57,021 bases of DNA from Deltaproteobacteria bacterium (lineage in GTDB: Bacteria; Desulfobacterota; DSM-4660; Desulfatiglandales; HGW-15). The position numbers and the translations under genes are program-made. Of the stretch, positions 40,890 through 50,431 are shown piece by piece. Each line of letters starts with the position of its first letter. The stretch's first letter is position 1. The notes beneath the pieces are model-generated. The model did not search any database, was not told the origin of the DNA, and was given only the letters and a program-made list of their open reading frames with translations. The stretch is taken from assembly GCA_020060215.1 (NCBI GenBank), contig JAGVAP010000059.1, forward strand, positions 1 through 57,021, read 5' to 3'.

Positions 40890-42319
40890 GGGTTTTCACC
40901 GACAGGTTTGGCCGAAGGCAGGACGAACGAGACGCAGAGCCCCTCCGGGGATCGCGATGCCTTGATGGTGCCGCCCTGCTTCTCGATAAGCTTCCGGGTG
41001 ATCGCGAGCCCCAGCCCCGTGCCTTTGGCCGTGGATCCTTCGATCCGGTAGAAGGGGTCGAAGATCCGCTCCAGCTGTTCGTCGGAAATGGTCCTCCCGG
41101 TGGTGTTGGAGAGGGAGAACCGGAGGGCCCCTTCCTCGGAGTCCAGGCGAACCACCACGGTCCCGCCCTCGGCCGTGTACTTGCAGCTGTTTTCGAGGAG
41201 ATTGGTAAAGACGGTGGTCATCGCCTCCCTGTCCGCAAGGAACGGTCCCGGGTACTCCAGCACGGCATCGGTCCGGACGGCCTTTTGATCCATCATGGGC
41301 TTGAGCCGGTCCAGCAGCCCCCGCACCATGGCGGCCGGATCCAGCGGTTCAGGCTTCAGGGCCGCTTCGTGGATGTCCAGCTTGGAGAGGGCCAGGAGCT
41401 GTCCGATCATCCGGTCCATCTCCTCCACGTCCTCCTGGATGTCTTTCAGGTGGCTTACCGTCCCCCGTCCGTCTCCCCGCTCGATCTTGTCCTGCAGCAG
41501 TTCACCGGCCAGACGGATCCGTGCGAGGGGGCTGCGGAGCTGATGGGAGACATTCGCCGTCAGCGCCTTTCCGCCCCGGATCATCCCCTCCAGCCTGTCG
41601 GCCATCCGGTTGAAGGCCTGACCCAGTTCCCCGATCTCGTCTCCGGACCGTATCGAAGCCCTGTGGGCGAGATCCCCCTCGGCGATCTTCAGGGCGGAGC
41701 TCCTCAGCTCTTTGAGGGGCTTTGTGATGAGCCTGGAGACCGGCATGATCAGGACCGCGATGACGATGCCGATCAGGACGAGGCCGAACAGAAATCCATT
41801 GTCATGGGAAGGAGAAGGTCCCGATTTTTCGAACAGGATGTGGAGACGGCCGTCCTCGGCCGAGTTGATCCGGACCGGCAGGGCCGCATACAGGCCGGAC
41901 GCCTCCCGGGATTTGTGCGGATAGAACTTGAATCCGCCGATACTCATCGACCGGCCCCGTTCGAACTTCTCGACAACCCGCACGGGCACGGCTTCATCGA
42001 ATGAGCGGACCAGGGTTTCCCCGCCCGGCGAGGACAACCATACCTTGGCCTCGAAGAGCTCCCCGAATCGCTTGATGAAGCGCAGGAGCGTCTCGTTGCT
42101 GGCAATGGTCGCATTCGGTTCCGCCCGGATCTTATCCTGGATGATCTCTTCGATCGTCTCCTTGACGAGAACCACCTTGGCGGCGTTGAGGCGCTCGGCC
42201 CAGGCCTTTACCGGCTTGCCGGCATAGACCATGAACAGACCGAAGATGACCACCTCGGTCACGATGAGGACGCCGACAAAGGAGAGGAATATCTTGAGAT
42301 ATACCTTGCCCGGTCTCAT
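40886..42319 (-). CDS. CpxA-like HAMP sensor histidine kinase
   Basis: The start is ATG 42317-42319 (MRPGKVYLKIF), overlapping the response regulator stop as ATGA; the protein has 477 residues. It has TM1 (about 8-32), a periplasmic sensor of about 130 residues, TM2 (about 175-195), a HAMP linker, HisKA with His259 in ANVSHQLRSPLARI, and HATPase_c (NLLENSCKY; GTGLGLAI). The order and size match CpxA. It lies in one operon with the response regulator, near a Spy/CpxP-like gene. It probably senses envelope stress. Confidence 0.85.
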   Translation of the reverse strand: MRPGKVYLKIFLSFVGVLIVTEVVIFGLFMVYAGKPVKAWAERLNAAKVVLVKETIEEIIQDKIRAEPNATIASNETLLRFIKRFGELFEAKVWLSSPGGETLVRSFDEAVPVRVVEKFERGRSMSIGGFKFYPHKSREASGLYAALPVRINSAEDGRLHILFEKSGPSPSHDNGFLFGLVLIGIVIAVLIMPVSRLITKPLKELRSSALKIAEGDLAHRASIRSGDEIGELGQAFNRMADRLEGMIRGGKALTANVSHQLRSPLARIRLAGELLQDKIERGDGRGTVSHLKDIQEDVEEMDRMIGQLLALSKLDIHEAALKPEPLDPAAMVRGLLDRLKPMMDQKAVRTDAVLEYPGPFLADREAMTTVFTNLLENSCKYTAEGGTVVVRLDSEEGALRFSLSNTTGRTISDEQLERIFDPFYRIEGSTAKGTGLGLAITRKLIEKQGGTIKASRSPEGLCVSFVLPSAKPVGENP

Positions 42320-43017
42320 GGGGATTCCACAAACATGTAACCCGTCCCCCATATGGTCTTGATCCGCTTCGGGGACTTGGGGTCGGTCTCCAGCTTCACC
42401 CTCAGTTTGCTGATGTGGACATCGATGCTTCGGTCAAAGGCCATGAAGTCCTTGCCCTGGGCAAGATCCATGAGCTGATCCCGGGTCAGCACCCGGTTGG
42501 GGTGCTCCATCAGGACCTTGAGGATCTTGAATTCGGTCGACGAGAGATCGACCTCGCACCCCTCGACGATCACCGTCTGGCGGGCCTTGTTCAGGACGAC
42601 TCCTCCTGCCGTGATCTGCAGAGATTCAACCCGGGAGTCGCGCCTGCCGTCGAAATCGATCCTCCGGAGGATCGCCTTGATCCTGGCCAGCAGTTCCCTC
42701 GGGTTGAACGGTTTGGGGAGGTAGTCGTCCGCCCCGAGCTCGAGGCCCACGATCCTGTCCGCATCCTCCCCTTTTGCCGTGAGCATCAGCACCGGTATCG
42801 TGGACTCCGCACGGACCTCTCTCAGCACATCCAGGCCGTTCTTCTTGGGCAGCATGATATCCAGGATCACCACTTCCGGCGATTCGGTCCGGATGGCCGG
42901 CAGGACCGAAGAGCCGTCCTCCAGCGTGAGAACGCGGAACCCGTACCCTTCCAGGTACTCCTTCAGCAGCTTGCGCAACTTCGCGTCGTCATCGACCAAT
43001 AGAACCTTTTCGCCCAT
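42316..43017 (-). CDS. CpxR-like OmpR-family response regulator
   Basis: The protein has 233 residues. The receiver (1-120) has Asp9-11, phospho-acceptor Asp53 in ILDIMLP, LTAKG and KPF. The C-terminal winged helix (about 140-230) ends KTIWGTGYMFV, as in OmpR/CpxR. A Cpx-type box (GTAAA-N5-GTAAA) lies 14 bases before the start codon and suggests autoregulation. The downstream kinase overlaps by ATGA. The receiver is strikingly like the one in the cyclase fusion upstream (43053-43985), which implies a local duplication. Confidence 0.9.
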   Translation of the reverse strand: MGEKVLLVDDDAKLRKLLKEYLEGYGFRVLTLEDGSSVLPAIRTESPEVVILDIMLPKKNGLDVLREVRAESTIPVLMLTAKGEDADRIVGLELGADDYLPKPFNPRELLARIKAILRRIDFDGRRDSRVESLQITAGGVVLNKARQTVIVEGCEVDLSSTEFKILKVLMEHPNRVLTRDQLMDLAQGKDFMAFDRSIDVHISKLRVKLETDPKSPKRIKTIWGTGYMFVESP

Positions 43018-43030
43018 GGTGTCATCCCTT

Positions 43031-43045
43031 TTTACATTTTTTTAC
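43031..43045 (-). promoter_or_regulatory. CpxR-box-like site GTAAA-N5-GTAAA
   Basis: Read on the minus strand, 43045 down to 43031 is GTAAAAAAATGTAAA, an exact match to the enterobacterial CpxR consensus of two GTAAA units five bases apart. It sits in the 35-bp gap before the CpxR-like gene. An A-rich stretch could give such a match by chance, but context supports it. Confidence 0.5.
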
Positions 43046-43052
43046 CCGTGTC

Positions 43053-43985
43053 TCACGTCCGTTCACATCTCAATCGATAGATCCGCACCGGTTTCGCAAT
43101 GTTCTTGAGCGCCTGCTCGCCCATGAACTCAAATCCGAAGGGCACCTTGTCCTCGATCTGGTCGTACACCGGTCCGGAGACGCAGATGCCGCCGGGGTCC
43201 GCTGTCTGCTCGATCCGCGCAGCCACGTTGACCCCGTCCCCGTAGATGCGCGCACGGTCGATGACGACATCTCCCAGGTTGATCCCGATCCTGAAATGCA
43301 TCCTTCGCCGGTCGGGCAGACCGGAGTTTCTGGAGTCGAGGGTCTGCTGAATCTTCACGGCGCAAAAGACCGCCACCACCACGCTGTCGAATTCGGCCAG
43401 GAGATTGTCCCCGGGTGAGTCCACCACCCTGCCGCCGTGGTCCACCACACAGGCTGTCATGAGTCTTCGGTAGTCGTTGAGGATCCGGATGGTGGCCAAC
43501 TCGTCTTCGGCCATGAGGCGGCTGAACTCCTTCACATCGGCGCTGAGGATGGCCTTCAGCTTTCGATGCATATCGGGTTCTCCCGGGACCTTTTCCCCCG
43601 GGAGCGGTGGGGCGGGGGGGTGGGTGCGCCTCCGGATGACTGCCCTGATCCTGGCCAGCAGCTCCCTCGGGTTGAAAGGTTTGGGGATGTAATCGTCCGC
43701 GCCCATTTCGAGGCCCACGATCCGATCCGAATCCTCGCCCTTGGCCGTGAGCATGATGACGGGTGTATCCCCTGCGGCCTTGACCTCGCGCAACAGCTCA
43801 AGGCCGTCCCGGAAAGGAAGCATCAGGTCCAGGAGCAGGATGTCGGGTTCCTGCTCCCTGAGGTTGTCCATGAGAGATCGGCCGTCGGGGAGGGTATGGA
43901 CGCGGAACCCGTAATCCTCCAGGTACTCCTGGACCAGCTTCCTCAACTTCTCATCGTCGTCGACGATCAGGACCTTCTTTTCCAT
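43053..43985 (-). CDS. Receiver domain fused to class III adenylate/guanylate cyclase
   Basis: The protein has 310 residues. Residues 1-120 are an OmpR-type receiver (Asp53 in LLLDLMLPFRDG, Thr80, Lys102), closely resembling that of the CpxR-like protein down to RRR at the domain end. After a proline-rich linker (HPPAPPLPGEK), residues about 141-310 form a class III cyclase: ILSADVKEFSRLM and DSPGDNLLAEF carry the metal Asp residues, then GINLGDVVIDRARIYGDGVNVAARIE. It should make a cyclic nucleotide under phosphorylation control. It looks like an OmpR regulator whose DNA-binding domain was replaced by a cyclase. Confidence 0.85.
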   Translation of the reverse strand: MEKKVLIVDDDEKLRKLVQEYLEDYGFRVHTLPDGRSLMDNLREQEPDILLLDLMLPFRDGLELLREVKAAGDTPVIMLTAKGEDSDRIVGLEMGADDYIPKPFNPRELLARIRAVIRRRTHPPAPPLPGEKVPGEPDMHRKLKAILSADVKEFSRLMAEDELATIRILNDYRRLMTACVVDHGGRVVDSPGDNLLAEFDSVVVAVFCAVKIQQTLDSRNSGLPDRRRMHFRIGINLGDVVIDRARIYGDGVNVAARIEQTADPGGICVSGPVYDQIEDKVPFGFEFMGEQALKNIAKPVRIYRLRCERT

Positions 43986-44004
43986 GGGCCCCTCGCTTTC
44001 TCAT

Positions 44005-44039
44005 TCTTTTACAATCCCTTGGCACTCTTTTACAATCCC
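44005..44039. promoter_or_regulatory. Direct repeat TCTTTTACAATCCC x2, candidate regulator site
   Basis: Two identical 14-base units (44005-44018 and 44026-44039) are 21 bp apart, two helical turns. On the complementary strand each contains GTAAAAG, a half of the Cpx-type box. They lie in the divergent region between the receiver-cyclase and Spy-like genes and are probably bound by the CpxR-like regulator. Confidence 0.55.
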
Positions 44040-44104
44040 AAAAAAGATCCCTTACATCCTTCCTCCATACTATGGGCCAAAAGACGGAAAGGAGGAGAGG
44101 AATC

Positions 44105-44719
44105 ATGGAAGCAAGAGCAAGAAAGATGGGTATGGCCATTCTCGGAATCGGGGCTTTGGGTTTCACGATAATGGGTTGGGCAGGGTGCGGCCCGCGGTCT
44201 TCCCTGGAGGGGGGAGATCGGGCGTGGTCCTGGAGGACCCCCCACCGTTTCCACGGCGGGGTCTCCCCTGATCGCATCTTGAAACACATGGATGCGCGCG
44301 TGGAGGCCCTCGATCTGACGGAAGTCCAGAAGGAGCAGTATGCGGCCGTTCGTGAAAAGGTCAGATCCGATCTGATCGAGGGGCGGGAGGCGAGAAGGAG
44401 GCTCCTGGCGAACGTCAGGCAGGAGATGAGCAAGGAACTGCCGGACCTCCACGAGGTGGCCGGCATGATCTCCGAGCACTTGAGAGATCTCCCCCTGGCG
44501 CTGGACCGGGGCATGAGCAGGTTTCTGGAGTTCTATGAGGTCCTCGACGACAGGCAGAAAGCGGAAGTGGTACGGCACTTCAGGGACCGGCTGAATCGAA
44601 TTCCATTGAAACCCCGGACCGGCGCAGGGGTGGTCGAAGAGGGTGCAGACCCCGGGTTCATGTCGCTCTCCGAACAGAAGGCGCAGAAAAGAGGTGATCG
44701 CAGCGGGGAATTGCTGTAG
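44105..44719 (+). CDS. Spy/CpxP-like periplasmic protein
   Basis: The start is ATG 44105 (GGAGG upstream), giving 204 residues. A signal ends near GWAGC (possible lipoprotein Cys). Residues 60-170 are helical with LDLTEVQKEQYAAVREKV and VLDDRQKAEVVRHFRDR, close to the LTxxQ motifs of the Spy/CpxP periplasmic chaperone family. A second region (RLLANVRQEMSKELPDLHEVAGMI) fits the same fold. CpxP binds CpxA and lowers Cpx signalling; here the gene is divergent from a CpxRA-like locus and preceded by a repeated regulator site. Function by analogy. Confidence 0.75.
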   Translation: MEARARKMGMAILGIGALGFTIMGWAGCGPRSSLEGGDRAWSWRTPHRFHGGVSPDRILKHMDARVEALDLTEVQKEQYAAVREKVRSDLIEGREARRRLLANVRQEMSKELPDLHEVAGMISEHLRDLPLALDRGMSRFLEFYEVLDDRQKAEVVRHFRDRLNRIPLKPRTGAGVVEEGADPGFMSLSEQKAQKRGDRSGELL

Positions 44720-45133
44720 AAAACAGGGGTCGGAGGTGGGAGCCTGAGTCAGGGGTCCAGTTCGATCGAATAGGAAGCTTTACAGGGTGTCAGTCGTCAG
44801 CCCGGTAGTCCATCAATTACCTGACACCTGAACACTGACGGTCTCGTAAGAAGCCGTCGTCCCGGCGAACGGGAACATCAACATTAAACCGAAACCTCTG
44901 ACTTGCAGATCCTCTTCTTCTGAAGGAGCAAGTTCCCGCTTGCGATCTTTGATGAGTTGAAGGAATCGCAAGCAGGAGCCTGCTACAGGGGGATGAAGTC
45001 TTGTACGGTTTCAGGAGTCTGAGGTCGGAGGTCGGATCCGGGAGTCAAACCGATGGGTTCCGCTTCGCTCCACCCATCCTACCCGGGTGACATGGTTTTG
45101 GGGACACGAGACGCGAACAAGGAGGAGGGAATT
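44720..45133. repeat. Repeat-rich intergenic region (copy C of TGACACCTG element, and element D1)
   Basis: This 414-bp region has three parts. At 44733-44900 is a partial relative of repeats A and B (CCCGGTAGTCCATCA, CTGACACCTGAACACTGA). At about 44905-45005 is element D1 (GAGCAAGTTCCCGCTTGCGATCT... CAGGAGCCTGCTACAGG), related to 55720-55815. At 45051-45082 is palindrome P3. No gene is seen. Confidence 0.6.
45051..45082. repeat. Palindromic repeat P3
   Basis: CGATGGGTTCCGCTTCGCTC followed by CACCCATCCTAC. Same family as P1, P2 and P4-P6. It lies 52 bases before the ferredoxin-type gene and may fold in its leader. Confidence 0.65.
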
Positions 45134-46225
45134 ATGGCGGCGAAGGTCTACAGGGATATGCTCGAGGTCATGACGAAGAGAGGGGGGCCGTATTCAGGGG
45201 CCGACATACCCGAATTCTACTCGCTCATGGAGGAACTCTTCACCCCGGAGGAGGCGCAGGTGAACAACGGACTGCCGCGCCAGCCCGTCACGGCGGCCGA
45301 GGTCGCGAAGCAGATGGGAAGGGACGAAGGGGAGATCAGGACAGTGCTGGAGGGCATGGCCGACAAGGGGCTCTGCACCACCTTCCTGCAAGGGGCGGAG
45401 AGGTTCTATCAGGGCGCACCCTTCATGCCGGGAATATTCGAATTCCAGTTCATGCCCGGCCGGACCACCGAGAGGGACAGGAGGATCGCCCGCCTCATCC
45501 ACTCGTACAAGAAGAGCTATCTATCGGCAAAGGGGGCGCCCAGGACCGTCTTCCCGCTCACGCGGGTGATCACCGTGGATCGGAAGATCAAGGCGGGAAA
45601 CAGGATCCACACCTACGATCAGGTGGCGACCTACATCGAAAAGTACGAGGCCATCGGCGTGGGGACCTGCTTCTGCCGTCATGAGGCCCGGCTGCGGGGC
45701 GAAGACATCCACGGCATGCCGCTGGATGTCTGCATGTGGTTCGGCCAGAGGGCGGAGTTTGCGGTGGAAAGGCTCGGGAGCCGAAAGGTGACCAAGCAGG
45801 AGGCCATGGAGGTGCTGAAGCGCTCCGAGGAGGCGGGACTCCTCCACATGAGCCGCAATACGACCGAGGAGATCGATTTCCTCTGCAATTGTGACCGCTG
45901 GCATTGCGATGTGGTCAGCCAGATCCTGAAGCACCCCAAACCCGGCCTCCTGTTCAACTCCGGATTCATGCCGCAGGTGGACGCCGGGCGGTGCACCGGG
46001 TGCGGGGCCTGCATCGATCGGTGTCCGCCCGGGGCGCTCAAGGCGGACGAAGGAGATAGACCGGAGGTCGACATGGATCGATGCTTCGGGTGCGCCGTCT
46101 GCGCGTCGGGTTGTCCTGAAGGGGCCATCGAGATGGAGGCCAAGGCCGAATGGCCCGAGCCGCCCAGGACCGTCAAGGACCTGGTGGCGGCGATCAAGGC
46201 CCGTAAACAGGGCGCGGCTGGGTGA
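45134..46225 (+). CDS. Ferredoxin-type protein with 2[4Fe-4S] and additional Cys motifs
   Basis: The start is ATG 45134 (GGAGGAGGGAATT upstream), giving 363 residues. Residues about 30-100 resemble a winged-helix domain (TAAEVAKQMGRDEGEIRTVLEGM). A Cys-rich middle part has GTCFCRHE and CNCDRWHCD. The C-terminal ferredoxin domain has CTGCGACIDRCPPGAL and CFGCAVCASGCPEGAI. Proteins of this make-up are frequent in anaerobic Desulfobacterota and take part in electron transfer, but I cannot name a reaction. Its last 32 bases overlap the convergent antiporter gene. Confidence 0.75.
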   Translation: MAAKVYRDMLEVMTKRGGPYSGADIPEFYSLMEELFTPEEAQVNNGLPRQPVTAAEVAKQMGRDEGEIRTVLEGMADKGLCTTFLQGAERFYQGAPFMPGIFEFQFMPGRTTERDRRIARLIHSYKKSYLSAKGAPRTVFPLTRVITVDRKIKAGNRIHTYDQVATYIEKYEAIGVGTCFCRHEARLRGEDIHGMPLDVCMWFGQRAEFAVERLGSRKVTKQEAMEVLKRSEEAGLLHMSRNTTEEIDFLCNCDRWHCDVVSQILKHPKPGLLFNSGFMPQVDAGRCTGCGACIDRCPPGALKADEGDRPEVDMDRCFGCAVCASGCPEGAIEMEAKAEWPEPPRTVKDLVAAIKARKQGAAG

Positions 46226-47462
46226 TCTTGCGGAGCCTCCTCGAGAGGAGCGGCGGTGTCATTGCGGTGGTGATGAAAACCATCATGATGACTGCGGCGT
46301 AAAGGGCGGGACTCAGCAAGGGCTTCCCTCCGAGCTCCATCTGTGCCCCCAGTCCGGCAAAGATCAGCCCCACCTCTCCGCGGGGGATCATGCCCAGGGC
46401 CACCGCCCACCGATCCGGGTTGTTCTTGCCGGGGAGGACGCCCCCCGCCGAAGCGATCTTTCCGGCCACTGCCACGATCGTCAAGACCGCTCCTACCACG
46501 ATCGCCTCTACTGAGAACAGGGCCTTCAAGTCTACCTGCATGCCCATGTGCAGGAAGAAAACAGGTACGAAGAGGGTCGAAAGGGGGACGAGGAGGCGCT
46601 CCAGGGTCTGCTCCTCCTGCTGCTTGAAAAGCCTGGAGTGCTCCGGTTCCAGTACCAGCCCGGCCGAAAAGGCGCCTACAATGGGTGCAAGCCCCGCCAG
46701 GTGCGCCAGATAGGAAAAGGTAAAGCAAAAGGTGAGGGAGAGGGTGAGGAGCATGCCGCTCAGCTCCAGCTCCGCGGCCAAGCGGTAGAGGGGTCTGCTG
46801 AAAAGCCTGCCGAGGATGATGCCGACCAGGAGAAAGCCTGTGGCCTTCACGATGATGAACGCTATTTTCGTTGCCAGCTCAGGGGATTCGGCCTGGCGGG
46901 GCTCGGCCGCGGTCCCGATGACGGCGACGACCACGGCAAGGATGATCAGACCCAGCACGTCATCCACAATGGCCGCACCCAGGATGGTCCTGCCTTCGGT
47001 GCTCCTGACCTTGCCGATGTCTTTCAACACCCGCGCGCTGATGCCGACGCTGGTGGCGCAGAGGGTGGCGCCGATAAAGATGTCCAGCCAGATGGAGAAT
47101 CCAGGGAAAAGCATGCGGACGGCCCCGAATCCGAGGATAAAGGGGGCGGCTACACCCAGGAAGGCCACCACCAGGGCATTCCTCCCCACGCGCATCAGAT
47201 CGGCCACCGTACTTTCGACCCCCACCTCGAACATGAGGAGGATCACGCCCAGCTCGGCGAGCGTCTCGATGCTGGGATCGTGTTCGATGATCTCGAAGAG
47301 GTCGGTCCCGAGGAGCCCGATGTTCCCCAGGACAACGCCCGCGAAGAGTTCGCCGAGCACGACCGGAAGGCGGATCTTACGGGCGCCCAGCCCTCCCAGC
47401 TTTGCAGCAGTGAGGATGAGGGAGAGCTCGAAGAGGAGGACGACGAACGTATGCGGCTGCAT
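46194..47462 (-). CDS. CPA2-family cation:proton antiporter
   Basis: The start used is MQPHTFVVLLFEL (ATG 47460-47462); the frame opens 51 bases earlier and an earlier start cannot be excluded. The protein has about 422 residues with 12 or so hydrophobic segments. ELFAGVVLGNIGLLG, the GVILLMFEVGVES segment, ATLCATSVGISARVLKD and GAAIVDDVLGLI (twin Asp, ion binding) are typical of the CPA2/KefB-GerN branch. No NAD-binding domain is attached. It exports Na+ or K+ in exchange for protons. It stands next to the Mrp operon, so the region deals with ion and pH balance. Confidence 0.85.
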   Translation of the reverse strand: MQPHTFVVLLFELSLILTAAKLGGLGARKIRLPVVLGELFAGVVLGNIGLLGTDLFEIIEHDPSIETLAELGVILLMFEVGVESTVADLMRVGRNALVVAFLGVAAPFILGFGAVRMLFPGFSIWLDIFIGATLCATSVGISARVLKDIGKVRSTEGRTILGAAIVDDVLGLIILAVVVAVIGTAAEPRQAESPELATKIAFIIVKATGFLLVGIILGRLFSRPLYRLAAELELSGMLLTLSLTFCFTFSYLAHLAGLAPIVGAFSAGLVLEPEHSRLFKQQEEQTLERLLVPLSTLFVPVFFLHMGMQVDLKALFSVEAIVVGAVLTIVAVAGKIASAGGVLPGKNNPDRWAVALGMIPRGEVGLIFAGLGAQMELGGKPLLSPALYAAVIMMVFITTAMTPPLLSRRLRKITQPRPVYGP

Positions 47463-47513
47463 GGGCTCCTGGGTGTCACCGGCCGGTTTGGAGGACGGTC
47501 CGACTGCCAGCAT

Positions 47514-47683
47514 ATAGTTACGATCTTTTCGGATGTCACTGTTTAGCTTGGTCCGCCGTGGGTCTCTCTTCAGAAACGAGGAGCACTTGATTTCCAGAGA
47601 GCGAAAGTGTTACCAAAGAGTTGAGGTGTACGGTCACGCGAGGAAGTCTTTGAGAGAGTCAAGTCCTTTCCGGAGGGTTGGAA
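47514..47683. promoter_or_regulatory. Divergent region antiporter / mrp operon
   Basis: This 170-bp spacer must drive the mrp operon and the CPA2 gene. CGGAGGG at 47671-47677 is the mrpA ribosome site. No clear promoter motif or operator was recognised. Confidence 0.35.
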
Positions 47684-50431
47684 ATGATCCCGGCGGTGGT
47701 GTCGGGTTTTGTGCTGTCCGTGATCGCGCCTCTTGTGGTCCGGGCCGCCAGGGGGGTGTCGGGATGGGTCCTGGCCCTGTATCCGCTGTCCCTCTTCATA
47801 TACCTGGGCACATTCGTAGCGGAGGTGAGCAGGGGGGAGAGCATCCGGGTCTCTCTATCGTGGCTCCCGAGCCTGGGTGTGAACCTGTCGTTTTACCTCG
47901 ACGGGCTCAGCCTCCTCTTCGGACTCCTCATCACGGGGATCGGCGCCCTCGTCCTGATCTATACCAACGATTACCTCTCCGGACATCCCCAGCTCGGGCG
48001 ATTCTTTGCCTCCATGCTGTTCTTCATGTCTTCCATGCTGGGCCTCGTGCTTGCCGACAACCTGATCGCGATCTTTGTCTTCTGGGAGCTCACCAGCATC
48101 AGCTCCTACCTGCTCATCGGTTTTGACCATGAAAGACCGGAGGCCCGAAAGGCCTCCCTGCAGGCCCTCCTCGTCACCGGCACAGGAGGCCTGGCGCTCC
48201 TCACGGGCTTTCTGCTCATGGGGACCATCGCGGGCGTCCAGGAGGCTTCGCAGCTGCTCTTCCTCGGCGAGACCGTCCGTTCTCATCCCCTTTACACGGC
48301 CGTGCTCCTGCTCATCCTCGGCGGCGCGTTTACCAAGTCCGCGCAATTCCCGTTCCATTTCTGGCTGCCCAATGCCATGGAAGCCCCGACCCCGGTAAGC
48401 ACGTATCTCCACTCGGCGACCATGGTCAAGGCCGGCATCTATCTGCTCGCGAGGTTCAGTCCCGTTCTCGGCGGAACCGGTGCCTGGCAGGTCATCGTCA
48501 TGGGAGCGGGCGCGGTGACCATGCTCCTGGGGGTGTTTCTTGCGGTCGGCCAGACGGACATGAAGAGGATCCTCGCCTATTCCACCGTCAGCGTGCTGGG
48601 GGCCCTGACCTTTCTCCTGGGGATCGGCACCAGGGCCGCGCTGGACGCGGCGATCACCTATCTCGTGATCCACGCCCTGTACAAGGCGGGTCTGTTTCTC
48701 GTCGCAGGGATCGTGGACCACGAGGCGGGCGGGCGCGATGTGTCCCGTCTCGGGGGGCTGGCCCGCGCCATGCCGATCACCGCCGCTGCCGCGGTGCTAG
48801 CGTCTCTTTCCATGGCAGGGCTTCCCCCTCTTTTCGGCTTTATCGGAAAGGAGTTGATCTACGCCGCAACCGCGGAGGCCCCGTTCCTGACCGCGGTCGC
48901 GCTGCTGACGAGCGTCGGAATGGTCGTGATCGCGGGCGTGATCGGGTGGAAGCCCTTTTTCGGGAGTCCCGTACCGGGAATGAAAAAGGCCCATGAACCG
49001 CCTCCCGCTCTGTGGTTGGGGCCGACCCTGCTGGCCTCCATGGGGCTCCTCATCGGACTCTTCCCGGAATTCGTCGCAGGGGCCGTGCTCTCCCCTGCGG
49101 TCGCCGCGATAAGACTGGAGCCGGCGGTCGTGAAGCTGGCACTGCTGCACGGCCTGACCCTCCAACTCATCCTGAGCGGCATCGGGTTTGCGGCGGGCGT
49201 CGTACTGTACCTGGTGCATGCGAGGCTGAGGCGGGCCGTGGTCCGACTCGATTTCGGGGCCCGGTACGGACCTTCCAGGGGTTACTCCCTCGCCGATCGA
49301 GGCATGAACCTCCTGGCCTTTGCCCAGACCCGGCTGCTCCAGAGCGGGCATCTCCACTACTATCTGCTCACGATCACGGTGACGGCCGTCGTCCTCATCT
49401 CTCTTGCCTATCTCCCGGAGGGAGCTCCCCGCGCCCTCGGCCGCTGGTCGGACCTGTATATCCACGAAGGGGTGATCGCCGCGGTCATCGCCGTTTCGAT
49501 CATCGCCGCCGTCAAGGCCCGCAGCCTCATCCTCTCCGTCGTCGCCCTGGGTGTCATCGGATACGCCATGGCGATGATCTACATGCTGTTCGGGGCCCCG
49601 GACCTGGCCATGACCCAGTTCGCCGTGGATACCCTGATCGTCTTCCTGATCGTGCTGGCCGTCAGGGACCTCCCCGGCTACAAGCGCTACTCCAGCCGGG
49701 CCGAAAAGTTGCGCGACCTGGTTCCCGCCATGGCCCTCGGGAGCCTGATCAGTCTCCTCACGCTGACGGCCGCATCGGCCACCAAGGATCTGACGCTGGC
49801 CTCGTATTTCGGGGAGAACAGCTATCTCCTGGCCCATGGCCGGAACGTGGTGAATGTCATCCTCGTGGACTTCAGGGCGTTCGACACCCTGGGGGAGATC
49901 ACGGTCATCGCGGCGGCCGCCATAGGGGTCTATTCTCTCGTCAAATTCCGGATCCGGGCCCAACCCCCCGTTTTGCCTGCTCCCGGACCACCGGACGGGT
50001 CCGGAGACAAACCGCCGGTAGCTCCGATTTCCCTGATCCTCTCTACGGCCATCGTCTATCTTCTCCCCCTGCTTCTCCTCCTGTCGGTGTTCCTCCTGCT
50101 GCACGGCCACAATCTCCCCGGCGGAGGGTTCGTGGGCGGCCTGGTGGCCTCGGCGGCCTTTGCGCTCTACGCCATTGCCCGCGGGGTGGGGGAAGCGCGC
50201 CGTATCCTTCGGGCAGACCCCAAGAAGCTGATCGCCCTCGGGCTTTTCCTGGCCGCCTTCAGCGGCCTCATCGGGGTCTTTTCCGGAGCCCCGTTTATGA
50301 CGTCCCTTTGGACGAGCCTCGCCATCCCCGTGGAGGGCGATGCGGGTACGCCGCTGATCTTCGATGCGGGGGTCTACCTCGTCGTGCTCGGCGTAGCGCT
50401 GACCGTCATATTTTCATTGGCGGAGGAATGA
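47684..50431 (+). CDS. mrpA: MrpA-MrpB fusion, Na+/H+ antiporter subunit
   Basis: The start is ATG 47684, seven bases after GGAGGG; the protein has 915 residues. Residues to about 600 are the NuoL/MrpA membrane core, with conserved glutamate- and lysine-bearing helices ([54 protein letters not shown]). The DUF4040 region follows ([24 protein letters not shown]). From about 780 a complete MrpB domain appears ([38 protein letters not shown]). The two subunits are thus fused, as in some bacteria. It is the first gene of mrpABCDEFG. Confidence 0.9.
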   Translation: MIPAVVSGFVLSVIAPLVVRAARGVSGWVLALYPLSLFIYLGTFVAEVSRGESIRVSLSWLPSLGVNLSFYLDGLSLLFGLLITGIGALVLIYTNDYLSGHPQLGRFFASMLFFMSSMLGLVLADNLIAIFVFWELTSISSYLLIGFDHERPEARKASLQALLVTGTGGLALLTGFLLMGTIAGVQEASQLLFLGETVRSHPLYTAVLLLILGGAFTKSAQFPFHFWLPNAMEAPTPVSTYLHSATMVKAGIYLLARFSPVLGGTGAWQVIVMGAGAVTMLLGVFLAVGQTDMKRILAYSTVSVLGALTFLLGIGTRAALDAAITYLVIHALYKAGLFLVAGIVDHEAGGRDVSRLGGLARAMPITAAAAVLASLSMAGLPPLFGFIGKELIYAATAEAPFLTAVALLTSVGMVVIAGVIGWKPFFGSPVPGMKKAHEPPPALWLGPTLLASMGLLIGLFPEFVAGAVLSPAVAAIRLEPAVVKLALLHGLTLQLILSGIGFAAGVVLYLVHARLRRAVVRLDFGARYGPSRGYSLADRGMNLLAFAQTRLLQSGHLHYYLLTITVTAVVLISLAYLPEGAPRALGRWSDLYIHEGVIAAVIAVSIIAAVKARSLILSVVALGVIGYAMAMIYMLFGAPDLAMTQFAVDTLIVFLIVLAVRDLPGYKRYSSRAEKLRDLVPAMALGSLISLLTLTAASATKDLTLASYFGENSYLLAHGRNVVNVILVDFRAFDTLGEITVIAAAAIGVYSLVKFRIRAQPPVLPAPGPPDGSGDKPPVAPISLILSTAIVYLLPLLLLLSVFLLLHGHNLPGGGFVGGLVASAAFALYAIARGVGEARRILRADPKKLIALGLFLAAFSGLIGVFSGAPFMTSLWTSLAIPVEGDAGTPLIFDAGVYLVVLGVALTVIFSLAEE

